64,000 nt of DNA from Pedosphaera sp. (GTDB lineage Bacteria > Verrucomicrobiota > Verrucomicrobiia > Limisphaerales > Pedosphaeraceae): contig JAQGPC010000279.1 of NCBI GenBank assembly GCA_028293285.1, forward strand, positions 23,200 through 87,199. The letters are read 5' to 3'. Position numbers and translations under genes: made by a program. The notes beneath the pieces are model-generated. The model saw only the letters and a list, made by a program, of their open reading frames with translations. It did no database searches and was not told the DNA's origin. Positions 37,210 through 47,384 of the stretch are shown here, piece by piece. Within the stretch, counting starts at the first letter, position 1; every line of letters begins with the position of its first letter.

Positions 37210-37489
37210 GATTAATGTGATTTGGTTGTTAAGAGTGGAGAGGTTTCTACTCAAATAGGACCCCAGAGCCTATGGAGTGAATACCCCACCTTCCGGTCGG
37301 GTTAATATAAACTCGGTGTGAAAGTACGGAGATTGGGAAACCGTTTGCTGCCTGTCATTGAATCAAAACCTTCAATCCCACGCATACGATACGGCTCTAT
37401 TTACTGGCCGTCAGACTGGAATGGGAGATTGAGAAGCTTTTCCAATCCTTTTACCTTAATTCCAAATATTTTGAACCTTTCCCAACCAC

Positions 37490-38125
37490 GTGGGGATTAA
37501 CACACAGATGGTCGTTACGGACGATAATATTGATCCATCGGCTGTACTGGCCTTGCTCGCTCGCGCACGTGCGGGAGACGCGCCGGCATTTTGCCATTTG
37601 ATTGAGCCTCTCCAAGCCGGGCTTCTGCGTCAGGCCATCGCGCTGGCTGGCGACATGAGTGTTGCCGAAGATTTGGTTTCAGAAACATTGGTGGAGGCCT
37701 GGAAAAGTCTGTCGCGCTACAATGAAACCTGCCGTCTCTCGACCTGGCTGTGTGCCATCTTACTCCATCGCTACCAAAAGAATTTTCGACGGGCCCGCTC
37801 CCGGCCAATTTCTTTGGCGCGATTGCCGCTGTTTGAGGCCCAAGAACTACAGAGCCAACAGGAGAACGTTTCATCACCAGATCCTTCGCCCGCAGAAGCT
37901 GCAACCCAAAGTGAACTGAGTGTTCAGTTGAGGCAATGCATAGAAATGCTGCCGGCGAGACACCGCGAGATTATTTTATTGCGGTTCTTTGAAGATGCTT
38001 CCCTACCGGACATGGCGGCAGTGTTGGGGTGTTCCGTGGGAACAGTAAAGTCTCGCCTGCATCATGCATTGGAAAAATTACGCAAAATGAAAATGAACCT
38101 TCCTGATATGAAAGGGGATAAATAA
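37490..38125 (+). CDS. ECF RNA polymerase sigma factor
   Basis: AEDLVSETLVEAWKSLSRYN sigma-2; LPARHREIILLRFFEDASLPDMAAVLGCSVGTVKSRLHHALEKLR sigma-4. Confidence 0.92.
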   Translation: MGINTQMVVTDDNIDPSAVLALLARARAGDAPAFCHLIEPLQAGLLRQAIALAGDMSVAEDLVSETLVEAWKSLSRYNETCRLSTWLCAILLHRYQKNFRRARSRPISLARLPLFEAQELQSQQENVSSPDPSPAEAATQSELSVQLRQCIEMLPARHREIILLRFFEDASLPDMAAVLGCSVGTVKSRLHHALEKLRKMKMNLPDMKGDK

Positions 38126-38127
38126 GT

Positions 38128-38694
38128 ATGAGCCGGTTTTTTAATCGATGTGAACCTTATCAGCAGAGCATTTGTATGCTGATGAGTGGCACGCTTCCTC
38201 AGCAGGAAGAGGCTGAGATCGAAAACCATTTGGCTGTGTGCGCTGAATGCCGGAAGTATTACGACGAAATGAGAATGGTCGTCGCACCGCTCACCAACTG
38301 GGAAAAAGAATTTTCGCATATTGAACCCACCGAAGCGGCCCGGAATCGCTGGGCAAAAGCCATCCAGGTATCAGGGAAGCCAGCCCTTTTGGATAAACAT
38401 GGAAATGCTTTTTACGAATGGTGGCGTGAATTAATCCTGCCCTATCGCCATGTCTGGGGTGGGATGGCTGCGGTGTGGCTCGTCATGTTGGGGGCAAATT
38501 TTGGTTTGGCTGGCGGCACAAAGACCGAAATGGTGGCGCATGCAGCGCCCACGGCGGCGATGATGGAGGCCATGAAAGAACAAAGGCGATTACTGGTGGA
38601 ATTGATTCCGCCCGCTAATATTGAGCCGATGGAGCGGCCACGTCGCGGCGTTCAGCCGAGGAGTGAACAGCAGGCAGATTGGAGAACCTGTTAA
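38128..38694 (+). CDS. anti-sigma factor with zinc-finger (zf-HC2-like) and TM helix
   Basis: IENHLAVCAECRKYYDEM (HxxxCxxC), one TM helix, follows ECF gene. Confidence 0.88.
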   Translation: MSRFFNRCEPYQQSICMLMSGTLPQQEEAEIENHLAVCAECRKYYDEMRMVVAPLTNWEKEFSHIEPTEAARNRWAKAIQVSGKPALLDKHGNAFYEWWRELILPYRHVWGGMAAVWLVMLGANFGLAGGTKTEMVAHAAPTAAMMEAMKEQRRLLVELIPPANIEPMERPRRGVQPRSEQQADWRTC

Positions 38695-38711
38695 CTGGCA
38701 GTCATGGATTT

Positions 38712-40844
38712 ATGAACTTTAATATTCCCAAAACTCGCAAGTCACCGTTGGTGGTTCGTCTGATTCAATGGGCATGCTTGATGGTGGTGGCTTTGGTTGT
38801 GTTTATGGCAGGCGTGGTATTGATTGGACGATTCCAAAGCACGGCTTTTGATTCGCGAGGATCAATGATGATTTATTGTCTGGTGGACCTGATTGTCGTG
38901 GCAGTCGTGATGTTTTTCATCACCAGAATCTGGCGACTGCTCTTTTCACGATTCGGCATTTCCACTTTGCTCGAAGGCTTTTATCACCGGCTTTCCAGTC
39001 GATGCACGTTGCGGCGCGGATTGCTGGGAATGGCCGGCTTGATGACGCTACTGGCACTTTTTTACACGGAGGAAAATTGGCGCGGCAAACGGGCCTGGGA
39101 GCGGTGCAAGCAGGAACTGGAAGCGAAGGGCGAAGTGCTCGACTGGTCGGCTTACATTCCGCCACCGGTGCCGGACGATCAAAATTTTTTCAAAGCGCCA
39201 AAAATGACAGAATGGTTTGTGGGGAGGGGAGGGCATGTATTCACAAAACCGGCGGACCTTAATTCGCTGGCCGACTTTGTCCTGGAACACACCACGAACA
39301 ACGCGGTTGAGTTGACGGTGGTATCGCCGCAGGCGCCCGTCGCGGCGGAAGAGGCCGACCTGGTGTTGCAATACAAGAACTCAGTCGTCACTCTGGCAGA
39401 GTCGGGGACCGATGTCGCGCGCATCACAGTGAAGGGCAAGAATGAGGCCGCTGTGTATGTCGATCCAGCCGTCCGCGCGCGGATAAACAAGTTGGCCCAC
39501 GATTTTATTGAACCTGATACGAACACCATCGCAGGCACGAGCCTGCTGGGATTTCAAGATTTTACGCTGCTGGCCAAGCCATTAAATCCAATCAAACCAG
39601 TGCGCGTTATTGTGCGGGCGGAGACAATGCCCGCCACCAATGAGATTGCCGGATTTTTTGTGAATTATCCTGCTCCTAGCGGTATGAGGATACAATCTAC
39701 CAGCAGTAATTCATTCCACGTATGGATCAATCCCAAGTCTTACACAGTCGCCGCCGATTATCTGGCTTGGAGCGAACAATTTGAGCCTGACTTTGAGTTG
39801 ATGCGAGCGGCGTTGAAACGTCCTTACGCACGCATGGAGGGTGATTATGGATTGCCGTTCGCGATGCCGATACCGAATTTCGTGGGTATCCGACTCGTGG
39901 CGCAAATGCTCGGACAGCGGGCGCAGTGCCATTTGTTGCTCAAGCAACCGGAACAGGCTTTGCACGAATTGACGCTAATTCACGAATTATGCCATTTATT
40001 GGAAGCACGGCCAACGGGGAAACCCATGACTTTGGTGGCGGCGATGATTAATGTGGCGGTCAGGGGGCTTTACGTAGGTGTCGTCTCGGATGGATTGCAA
40101 TTGCAAGCCTGGCGCGAGCCGGAACTCGCCGCGATTCAAAACCAGCTCGGGGAAGTCAACCTGCCTCCGAATGTGTTGGCGGCATTTAAGTCGAGTCGGG
40201 CGGCTCATTGCCGCACATTTGAAATCAGCACGCCTACGGAGCTTGCAAAATTGTTTGGCGAGCGCGAAACCACGAATTTATGGCGGAAGCTGAAAAATCC
40301 GGTTTTTCTGTTTTGCACTTTTGCGCCGCGCGGCTGGATTTATCAAAACATGGCCAGTCAGGCCTTGCAGGACCAGAAGTTGGTTGAAGGTTTAGACCTT
40401 ACAAACCGGGTCGTCATCCCGCATGAGCTGAGTAGGCAGAACCAGAGAGTCGAAGTCATGTACAGTCATTTCTCGCCTTACACTTTTTTGGCACGCACAG
40501 CGCAATTTAATACCATCCGGGCAACGCAAACGCTTGCGCAAAACCAAACGATGGCAAACGAGGCACTCGTGGTTTGCGCGCTGGAGCGGTATCATATGGA
40601 GCACGGACAATATCCCAAAGCGCTTGAGGCACTCGTGCCACAATTTGTGGAAAAACTTCCGCAAGACATCATTGGCGGTCAATCGTTGAAATATCGCTGC
40701 ACCGACGATGGAAAGTTTTTGCTCTACTCCATTGGCTGGAACGAAAAGGATGACGGAGGCAGCACCAATTTGAGTAAAGACGATCCTGCTGATAGAAACC
40801 TTGCCGACTGGGTTTGGTCGTATCGGGCAAAGTTCGTGAGGTAA
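38712..40844 (+). CDS. large hypothetical membrane protein with pseudopilin-like C-terminal region
   Basis: ORF (track 38679..40844); N-terminal TMs; C-terminal ALERYHMEHGQYPKALEALVPQFVEKLPQDIIGGQSLKYRCTDDGKFLLYSIGWN. Confidence 0.75.
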   Translation: MNFNIPKTRKSPLVVRLIQWACLMVVALVVFMAGVVLIGRFQSTAFDSRGSMMIYCLVDLIVVAVVMFFITRIWRLLFSRFGISTLLEGFYHRLSSRCTLRRGLLGMAGLMTLLALFYTEENWRGKRAWERCKQELEAKGEVLDWSAYIPPPVPDDQNFFKAPKMTEWFVGRGGHVFTKPADLNSLADFVLEHTTNNAVELTVVSPQAPVAAEEADLVLQYKNSVVTLAESGTDVARITVKGKNEAAVYVDPAVRARINKLAHDFIEPDTNTIAGTSLLGFQDFTLLAKPLNPIKPVRVIVRAETMPATNEIAGFFVNYPAPSGMRIQSTSSNSFHVWINPKSYTVAADYLAWSEQFEPDFELMRAALKRPYARMEGDYGLPFAMPIPNFVGIRLVAQMLGQRAQCHLLLKQPEQALHELTLIHELCHLLEARPTGKPMTLVAAMINVAVRGLYVGVVSDGLQLQAWREPELAAIQNQLGEVNLPPNVLAAFKSSRAAHCRTFEISTPTELAKLFGERETTNLWRKLKNPVFLFCTFAPRGWIYQNMASQALQDQKLVEGLDLTNRVVIPHELSRQNQRVEVMYSHFSPYTFLARTAQFNTIRATQTLAQNQTMANEALVVCALERYHMEHGQYPKALEALVPQFVEKLPQDIIGGQSLKYRCTDDGKFLLYSIGWNEKDDGGSTNLSKDDPADRNLADWVWSYRAKFVR

Positions 40845-40871
40845 AGCCTTGGCAGCATTCAGAGGCTCTGG

Positions 40872-41189
40872 TCATTTGAGTGCCTGCACATTTGCCGGGC
40901 TTGTGCCTTCACCCTTGCTCCTTAAAATAACGATGGTTGCGCCCCAACCGCTGAATTGTGGGTGATCCAGCGTGTAGGAAATGACTTCGGGATGTTTGCT
41001 TAAAATGGAATGGACGGTGCGGCGGAGGTTCCCGATGCCTTTGCCGTGGATGATGCGGACTTGAAGGATGCCTTGTTCCTGACAGGCGGCGAGGTAATCC
41101 AATATCAAGTCTTTCACTTCTTGCGGTCGGAATGTGTGCAGATCCAGAACTCCATCAATGGGCAGTTCAATTGGTTCATTCTCGTCCAT
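40872..41189 (-). CDS. Smr-domain protein
   Basis: LDLHTFRPQEVKDLILDYLAACQEQGILQVRIIHGKGIGNLRRTVHSIL. Confidence 0.88.
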   Translation of the reverse strand: MDENEPIELPIDGVLDLHTFRPQEVKDLILDYLAACQEQGILQVRIIHGKGIGNLRRTVHSILSKHPEVISYTLDHPQFSGWGATIVILRSKGEGTSPANVQALK

Positions 41190-41348
41190 GCAACTATTAT
41201 GGCGCTTGGGAAGTTAGGAGACAAGTTTAGGCAAGGGCGGGTGTAAAATTTTGGTTGTTTAACATTGCTGCAGCCGGGACGGCTGCTCTCCGGATGTGCT
41301 ATATATTTCAGCCTTTAAAGCTGGTGCGCAAATTGCCAAAGTGCAGGC

Positions 41349-41801
41349 ATGAATATCCGGCAGGCAACTCCAAAAGATGCGGCAATCATTGCCGACTTTA
41401 ATATTCGACTGGCGCAGGAGACTGAGGATTTACTCCTTGAGCCAAATACTGTGCGGCAGGGAGTGGAGGCATTGTTGAAAGATCCGGCGAAAGGGTTTTA
41501 TTTTGTAGTGGAGACTTCCGAAGCCGGAGTGGTGGGACAGATATTGATTACCTACGAGTGGAGTGATTGGCGAAATGGCAATATTTGGTGGATTCAAAGC
41601 GTTTATGTCCGGGAAGAATTTCACGGGAAAGGAGTGTTCAAGCTGTTGTTTGAGCATGTGGAGAAGTTGGCGAAGGAGTCAGGAGAGGTTTGTTCGCTTC
41701 GGCTTTATGTGGAGAGGGAAAATGGTCGGGCGCATCGCGCATATCAGAAACTTGGCATGGAGGAGACGCATTATCGGGTGTTTGAGAAGGGGTTGCGGTG
41801 A
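41349..41801 (+). CDS. GNAT-family N-acetyltransferase
   Basis: IQSVYVREEFHGKGVFKLLFEHVEKLA...LRLYVERENGRAHRAYQKLGM. Confidence 0.92.
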   Translation: MNIRQATPKDAAIIADFNIRLAQETEDLLLEPNTVRQGVEALLKDPAKGFYFVVETSEAGVVGQILITYEWSDWRNGNIWWIQSVYVREEFHGKGVFKLLFEHVEKLAKESGEVCSLRLYVERENGRAHRAYQKLGMEETHYRVFEKGLR

Positions 41802-41810
41802 CGTCGAAAT

Positions 41811-41834
41811 GCGGCGGTCACAGACCGCCGCTAC
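41811..41834. repeat. palindromic repeat GCGGCGGTCACAGACCGCCGCTAC (copy 2)
   Basis: 9-bp perfect arms, 3-nt loop; shares 21/22 nt with copy at 34476. Confidence 0.75.
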
Positions 41835-41899
41835 GAGGGTGGAATTGGCTGGGCTTGCAAACCGTCTTGCGGTAAAAAAGTAACGTCCACAGTTTTAAC

Positions 41900-44293
41900 A
41901 TGAAAAAAATGGCCGCCATTCTGTTCTGGCTGGTTCTCGCGATTGCCGGGGCATGGGCGTATGCGACGCTCGCGTTCTATCGCGGCGAATCTCTCAGTTC
42001 CATTTACATTCTCATCGCAGCGATTTGCACCTACGCCATTGGTTACCGGTTTTATTCCAAATGGATTGCGGCACGTGTGCTCATGCTGAATGACCGTCGC
42101 GCAACGCCGTGCGAGGTGCATGATGATGGCAAGGATTTCGTGAAGACGAACAAATGGATCGTCTTCGGGCATCATTTTGCGGCGATCTCCGGGCCGGGGC
42201 CACTGGTCGGGCCGGTGTTGGCGGCGCAGTTTGGTTATTTGCCGGGGACGTTATGGATATTGATCGGGGTGGTGCTGGGAGGAGCGGTGCAGGACTTTGT
42301 GATTTTATTTGGATCGATGCGGCGCAACGGGAAGTCGCTGGGACAAATGGTGAAAGAGGAATTGAATTCGTTCGCGGGCTATGTGGCCTTGGCGGCAATT
42401 CTGGGAATCATGATCATTTTGCTGGCGGTGCTGGCTTTGGTGGTCGTGAAGGCGTTGGCGGATAGTCCGTGGGGTGTGTTCACCGTGAGTGCGACCATAC
42501 CGATTGCCATGTTCATGGGTGGATACATGCGCTATCTGCGGGTTGGTAAAGTGATGGAGGCGTCAGTGATTGGAGTGGTGCTGTTGCTGTTCGCAGTTTG
42601 GGGTGGGCAATTTGTGCATGGGCATGCGGAGTGGGCGGGTGTCTTCACTTTGACGGCCCCAAAGCTGGCGTGGGCAATTATCGTGTATGGCCTGGCGGCG
42701 AGCGTGCTGCCCGTATGGCTCCTGCTGGCGCCAAGAGATTACCTGAGCACGTTCATGAAGCTGGGAACGATTTTCGCACTGGTAGTAGGTGTGTTTCTGG
42801 TTTTGCCAAATCTAAAAATGCCTGCCATCAGCAAGTTCATTGATGGCTCGGGATTGGTGGTGGCCGGCAAGTTGTTCCCGTTTTGCTTCATCACGATTGC
42901 GTGTGGTTCGATCTCCGGTTTTCACACGCTGATTGCGAGTGGCACCACGCCGAAGATTATCACGCGAGAGAGCTATTCGCGTTCGATTGGTTACGGGGCG
43001 ATGTGTTTGGAATCGTTGGTAGCCATTATGGCATTAATCGCGGCCTGCACTTTAGATCCGGGCGTTTATTTGAGCATGAACGTAAAGGGAGCGGGGGCGA
43101 ATCAGGCGGCCATTGCGGCGGATACGGTGGAAAAGGTAAAAGCAACGGGCTACACGGTATCGGTGGATGAGATGCAACGACTCGCGGATGAGGTGAAGGA
43201 AAAGACGTTGTTTGGGCGCACGGGCGGCGCGGCAACGCTAGCGGTGGGCATGGCGCAAATATTTTCGAAAGTGACGCATGGTCGCTGGCTCGGCATCTGG
43301 TATCACTTCGCAATCATGTTCGAGGCCTTATTTATTCTGACAACGCTCGATGCCGGAACGCGCGTGGGCAGATATCTTGTGCAGGATTTGTTGGGTAATA
43401 TTTGGAAACCACTGGGCGATACAAAGAGAGTCAGTGCGAATGTTGTGGCAAGTCTTTTAGTGGTGGCGGGGTGGGGCTACTTCCTGATTCAAGGTGTGCG
43501 CGATCCTTTGGGGGGCATTAATTCACTTTGGCCGTTATTCGGAATTGCCAATCAACTTCTGGCGGCGATTGCGCTGTGTTTGGCGACGACAATCATTCTT
43601 AAAATGCAATTAGCGGAGAAAACCAAAATCGGCAAACCGGCCCTGGCATTGGTGACCTTCATTCCCTTGATTTGGTTGCTTGCAGTGACGATGACGGCCG
43701 GCTATCAGAAAATTTTTGATGCCGATTTGCGGATTGGATTTTTGTCGGCTGCAAGGGGACTGGATGCAAAATTACCGGGGCTGCAACAGGCGCTGGATGC
43801 AGCCAAAGCAGTTGGTGAGGTCAATACTATTGAAATTGCAAAGAAAGCACTGAATACAAATCGCGTGCTGCATTTCAACAACATGCTCGATGCATTTGTG
43901 GCCGGATTTTTCCTGGTGATGGTAGTGATTATTGTTTGGTTGAGCATTCGCGAATGGATTTTGCTGCTGGCACGGAAACGACTGGCGGTATTGCGAGAGA
44001 GTGAACCGGTCTGGTTACCGGAGTATGCAGTGACGGAATCTAAGCCGCTCCACGCGGTGGGGCTCATTGCACTGGGATTTGCATTGGCGAAGGAATTATC
44101 AGGCGAAGCGCAGTTGGAGCGGGCGCAACGATTGGCGATCAATTGCAGTTGCGCAACGCCAGCGCATGAGAAGGATGGTGTGCGAATAGATTTACTGGGT
44201 GGTGGTCGAGTTGTCGAATTGCACAAAACGCCGGAACAGATTTACGTAGAGGCAACTGAGAAGCGGTTTGATGGAATCAACCGGTGCTGCTGA
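41900..44293 (+). CDS. cstA: carbon starvation protein CstA
   Basis: FGHHFAAISGPGPLVGPVLAAQFGYLPGTLWILIGVVLGGAVQDFV; multi-pass membrane. Confidence 0.95.
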   Translation: MKKMAAILFWLVLAIAGAWAYATLAFYRGESLSSIYILIAAICTYAIGYRFYSKWIAARVLMLNDRRATPCEVHDDGKDFVKTNKWIVFGHHFAAISGPGPLVGPVLAAQFGYLPGTLWILIGVVLGGAVQDFVILFGSMRRNGKSLGQMVKEELNSFAGYVALAAILGIMIILLAVLALVVVKALADSPWGVFTVSATIPIAMFMGGYMRYLRVGKVMEASVIGVVLLLFAVWGGQFVHGHAEWAGVFTLTAPKLAWAIIVYGLAASVLPVWLLLAPRDYLSTFMKLGTIFALVVGVFLVLPNLKMPAISKFIDGSGLVVAGKLFPFCFITIACGSISGFHTLIASGTTPKIITRESYSRSIGYGAMCLESLVAIMALIAACTLDPGVYLSMNVKGAGANQAAIAADTVEKVKATGYTVSVDEMQRLADEVKEKTLFGRTGGAATLAVGMAQIFSKVTHGRWLGIWYHFAIMFEALFILTTLDAGTRVGRYLVQDLLGNIWKPLGDTKRVSANVVASLLVVAGWGYFLIQGVRDPLGGINSLWPLFGIANQLLAAIALCLATTIILKMQLAEKTKIGKPALALVTFIPLIWLLAVTMTAGYQKIFDADLRIGFLSAARGLDAKLPGLQQALDAAKAVGEVNTIEIAKKALNTNRVLHFNNMLDAFVAGFFLVMVVIIVWLSIREWILLLARKRLAVLRESEPVWLPEYAVTESKPLHAVGLIALGFALAKELSGEAQLERAQRLAINCSCATPAHEKDGVRIDLLGGGRVVELHKTPEQIYVEATEKRFDGINRCC

Positions 44294-44359
44294 GATTGCC
44301 TTTTGGCTTTCATTTTTGTCAAAAAACAGGCAATGTTCATGACACGAAAGGAAGGAAAT

Positions 44360-44881
44360 ATGAAAGCACACTGTTCTTATTTTAGATTCGTCTCTTATTT
44401 CATTGCATGCGTCCTGTCAGCCAGCCTGTTCTTTGAGGGATTGACGCTTAATACTCACGCGGAAGATCAACCCAAGTCCAAGCGACCACCACTTTATGAT
44501 GAAAATGCCGACGGATCGAAACAGGTTGCCGACGCAGTCGCCCAGGCAAAGAAGGAGAATAAACGGGTGCTGCTGCAATTCGGCGCCAATTGGTGTGGTT
44601 GGTGCCACCGGCTGCATCACACGATGCAAACGGACACGGCAATCGCGGATAAGTTGAAGAGCGATTACGTTGTGGTATTGGTGGATGTGAACAAAGGCCA
44701 CAACGGGAAGATCATCGAAGATTATAAAGCCGCAAATTTTGGGTTGCCAGTGATTGTGGTTTTGGATGCGGATGGAAAGCAATTAACCACCAAGAACACG
44801 GCTCAACTTGAAGAAGGCGACCATCACGATCCTAAGAAAGTGTTGGCCTTCCTTAACGAGTGGTCAGCAAAAAAGTCGTAA
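44360..44881 (+). CDS. exported thioredoxin-family protein
   Basis: VLLQFGANWCGWCHRLHHTM; signal peptide; SD-like aaggaagga before ATG 44360. Confidence 0.88.
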   Translation: MKAHCSYFRFVSYFIACVLSASLFFEGLTLNTHAEDQPKSKRPPLYDENADGSKQVADAVAQAKKENKRVLLQFGANWCGWCHRLHHTMQTDTAIADKLKSDYVVVLVDVNKGHNGKIIEDYKAANFGLPVIVVLDADGKQLTTKNTAQLEEGDHHDPKKVLAFLNEWSAKKS

Positions 44882-44895
44882 CAGGCCGCAAGTAA

Positions 44896-45225
44896 TTATC
44901 GTTGCGCAGACACGCCGAATTGCGCCCGCTTTGCACCCGTGAGCTGTCCTGAGACAACCAAAGTAAAAGCCAGGCCAATTGCCATGCCCATCATGCCAAC
45001 CAGGACTACATTCACCGGGCCTACAGATTCCTGATCAAGAACGACCAAATGCAATCTTAAGGCGAGATTTGCCACACCCACCAGAAATCCGAGGACACTG
45101 AAGGCGAGAAAAACGTATTTGGCCCACGAAGCCCGAATGCGTCTCTTATCGAATGGAAAGAGGGCGAAAAGGATCGAGCATCCAATGATGACGGCATTGG
45201 CGAGAATGGGCGGGTTTATATCCAT
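44896..45225 (-). CDS. hypothetical membrane protein
   Basis: 109-aa ORF with three or more hydrophobic segments. Confidence 0.55.
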   Translation of the reverse strand: MDINPPILANAVIIGCSILFALFPFDKRRIRASWAKYVFLAFSVLGFLVGVANLALRLHLVVLDQESVGPVNVVLVGMMGMAIGLAFTLVVSGQLTGAKRAQFGVSAQR

Positions 45226-45259
45226 AATTCTTAAGTATGATTGCCGACCTTGTCTGACG

Positions 45260-46144
45260 CTATAATCCCTCTGCTTTGACGCGTTCGGGCGCGATCTCCT
45301 TCAAAGATTCCAGAGCTGTTGCCTGGAGGTCCGGGTTGTCATCGTCCGTAGCGAGCCGGATGAGTTCTGGCACGGCGGATTCCGCATCCTTGCCAAATTT
45401 GCGGATGACTGTGACAGCGTTGCTCCGTACTGAGAGATCATCATCTGCGAGGCAGGTAATGAGTGCCGGCACGGCGATGTCAGGGTGTTTGGGAGCTAAT
45501 TGCAATGAAGCGATGGCATTGGCCCGGATGCCCGCGACTTCATCAGTCAGGCAACTTACCAATGCTGGCACGGCTTCATCCGCATCGTCATGCAAGCCGC
45601 CAATGGCTCCGGCCACTTCCAGCCGTGTAATGACATCGCTGTTGGTAAGGGCATTTAACAAAACCGGCAGCGAATCCTTGCCAATATTAACCAAAGCCTG
45701 CGCGGCGGAACTTGGAGAGCGCGCCGGGTCCAGCAAATCGGCGAGACGTGGAATGGCATCTTTGGCACTTGGCCCCATACCGCGAAACGCTTCCACTGCG
45801 ATGGCGATAACTTCGGGATCGGAACTTTCCATATCCTCCAGCCATTCGCTGAGCGTCTTTTTTTGATAAACCAGTTCGGCGGGAGCATTGGGAGCAGAGG
45901 AAGCCTCGCTTGGTTTTCCCCTGAGATTCCATGACTTGGGGGTGTTGACATTGGTCAAGTTATCACCGGAAACGTCAGCGATCTGTCCGTTAGCTGATGA
46001 AGCATGCGTTTGCTGCCACCAGCGAATGATAAAAAAAGAACCCGCCGCCAATAGGGCAACTACCAATATAATGCCCACTCGTGCGCCAGCCGAACGCGAA
46101 CCCTGAAAGGAGTTGTCGGTTTTATGGTGGAGATGAATTCGCAT
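45260..46144 (-). CDS. HEAT-repeat protein with N-terminal TM anchor
   Basis: Repeated SAKDAIPRLADLL, DEAVPALVSCLTDEVAGIRANAIASL, DIAVPALITCLADDDLSVRSNAV units. Confidence 0.88.
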   Translation of the reverse strand: MRIHLHHKTDNSFQGSRSAGARVGIILVVALLAAGSFFIIRWWQQTHASSANGQIADVSGDNLTNVNTPKSWNLRGKPSEASSAPNAPAELVYQKKTLSEWLEDMESSDPEVIAIAVEAFRGMGPSAKDAIPRLADLLDPARSPSSAAQALVNIGKDSLPVLLNALTNSDVITRLEVAGAIGGLHDDADEAVPALVSCLTDEVAGIRANAIASLQLAPKHPDIAVPALITCLADDDLSVRSNAVTVIRKFGKDAESAVPELIRLATDDDNPDLQATALESLKEIAPERVKAEGL

Positions 46145-46343
46145 GGCGTACGGCAACTAAAAGTATATTACGTGATAATTGTCTCTGCTTTCTGATGATT
46201 ATAAGGATAAAAAGGTCTTTTACGATTGTCGAGAATGCATTTTGCGCTCCGCGCAGGATAGGAAAGGCGGTTCGGTGTTGCAGAATTGATGGTTTGAGGT
46301 TCAAAGTTGGGTTGACCGTGGTTGGTTTTACCTTGGAATTGAT

Positions 46344-46928
46344 TTGAACGCGAAACGAAAAATCGGGCTGTATGGCGGGTCGTTTGATCCCGTCCATCTA
46401 GGGCATTTGCTGGTGGCACAGGCTGCTTGTGAAGAGATGGGGTTGGAACGGCTCTTTTTCATTCCGGCGGCACAATCGCCATTCAAGCCGGACACCGCGC
46501 CTACACCGTCGGCAGAGCGATTGCGGTTGTTGCGACTGGCTTTGGCTGGGAAAAATAATTACGAGATTGATGAACAGGAGATCGTGCGGGGCGGAGTTTC
46601 GTATACTATCGATACGGTGAGGAATTACGTGCGGCGATTTCCGGAAGTTGAACTCTTTTATTTGATCGGGGCAGACCATATTCCCTCTCTCAGCAAATGG
46701 CGGGGAGCGGGTGAATTGGCGCGATTATTAGAATTTGTGGCAATCCCACGACCCGGCGAGCCGGAAGCCTCATTTCCTGCACCTTTTCGAGGCCGCACAT
46801 TAAAGGGATACCCGTTGGGAGTGTCCGCCTCGCAAATCCGCGAGCGGGTAAAGGCTGGTCTGCCGATTGAGCATCTGGTCGTGCCGTCGGTGGCGGAAGC
46901 GATTCGTAATTATCACCTTTATCTTTGA
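46344..46928 (+). CDS. nadD: nicotinate-nucleotide adenylyltransferase
   Basis: IGLYGGSFDPVHLGHLLVAQAACEEMGLERLFFIPAAQSPFK; VSASQIRERVKAGLPIEHLVVPSVAEAI; TTG start. Confidence 0.96.
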   Translation: MNAKRKIGLYGGSFDPVHLGHLLVAQAACEEMGLERLFFIPAAQSPFKPDTAPTPSAERLRLLRLALAGKNNYEIDEQEIVRGGVSYTIDTVRNYVRRFPEVELFYLIGADHIPSLSKWRGAGELARLLEFVAIPRPGEPEASFPAPFRGRTLKGYPLGVSASQIRERVKAGLPIEHLVVPSVAEAIRNYHLYL

Positions 46929-46954
46929 GCCGGTTTGGGCCATTGTTCCGTCAG

Positions 46955-47350
46955 ATGGATTCGAAACAATTGGCATTACTCTGCCGGGAATTGGCAGACA
47001 ACCGGAAAGCAGAGAACATCGTGGTCTTGGATGTTCGCGCACTTTCCTCCGTGACGGACTATTTCGTAGTGGCTTCGGGCACGAGCGAGCCGCACCTGCG
47101 TGCGATCACGGATGAGATTACCGGGAAGTTAAAGGACGACCATGAAATACGTCCACGCGCAGTGGATGGGACGCTGCAAACCTCCTGGGTGGTGCTGGAT
47201 TATTTCGACGTCATCGTGCACGTCATGCGCGTCGATGTGCGTGACCGCTATAATTTGGAAGGTCTTTGGGGTGATGCGCCACGGGTTAAGGTCAAGCCTA
47301 AGAAGGCAGCTACGCCTAAAGCTAAGAAACCAACTGTTTCTAAAGACTAA
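46955..47350 (+). CDS. rsfS: ribosome silencing factor
   Basis: KAENIVVLDVRALSSVTDYFVVASGTSEPHLRAI; SWVVLDYFDVIVHVM. Confidence 0.95.
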   Translation: MDSKQLALLCRELADNRKAENIVVLDVRALSSVTDYFVVASGTSEPHLRAITDEITGKLKDDHEIRPRAVDGTLQTSWVVLDYFDVIVHVMRVDVRDRYNLEGLWGDAPRVKVKPKKAATPKAKKPTVSKD

Positions 47351-47384
47351 GTATCTTCACTGGTGATGAACAGATAGGCGGGGG

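Noticed and set aside
37468-37500. TGAACCTTTCCC... as an ECF autoregulatory promoter upstream of the 37490 sigma gene
   Set aside because: GAAC-like -35 is suggestive but no convincing -10 or second example was identified.
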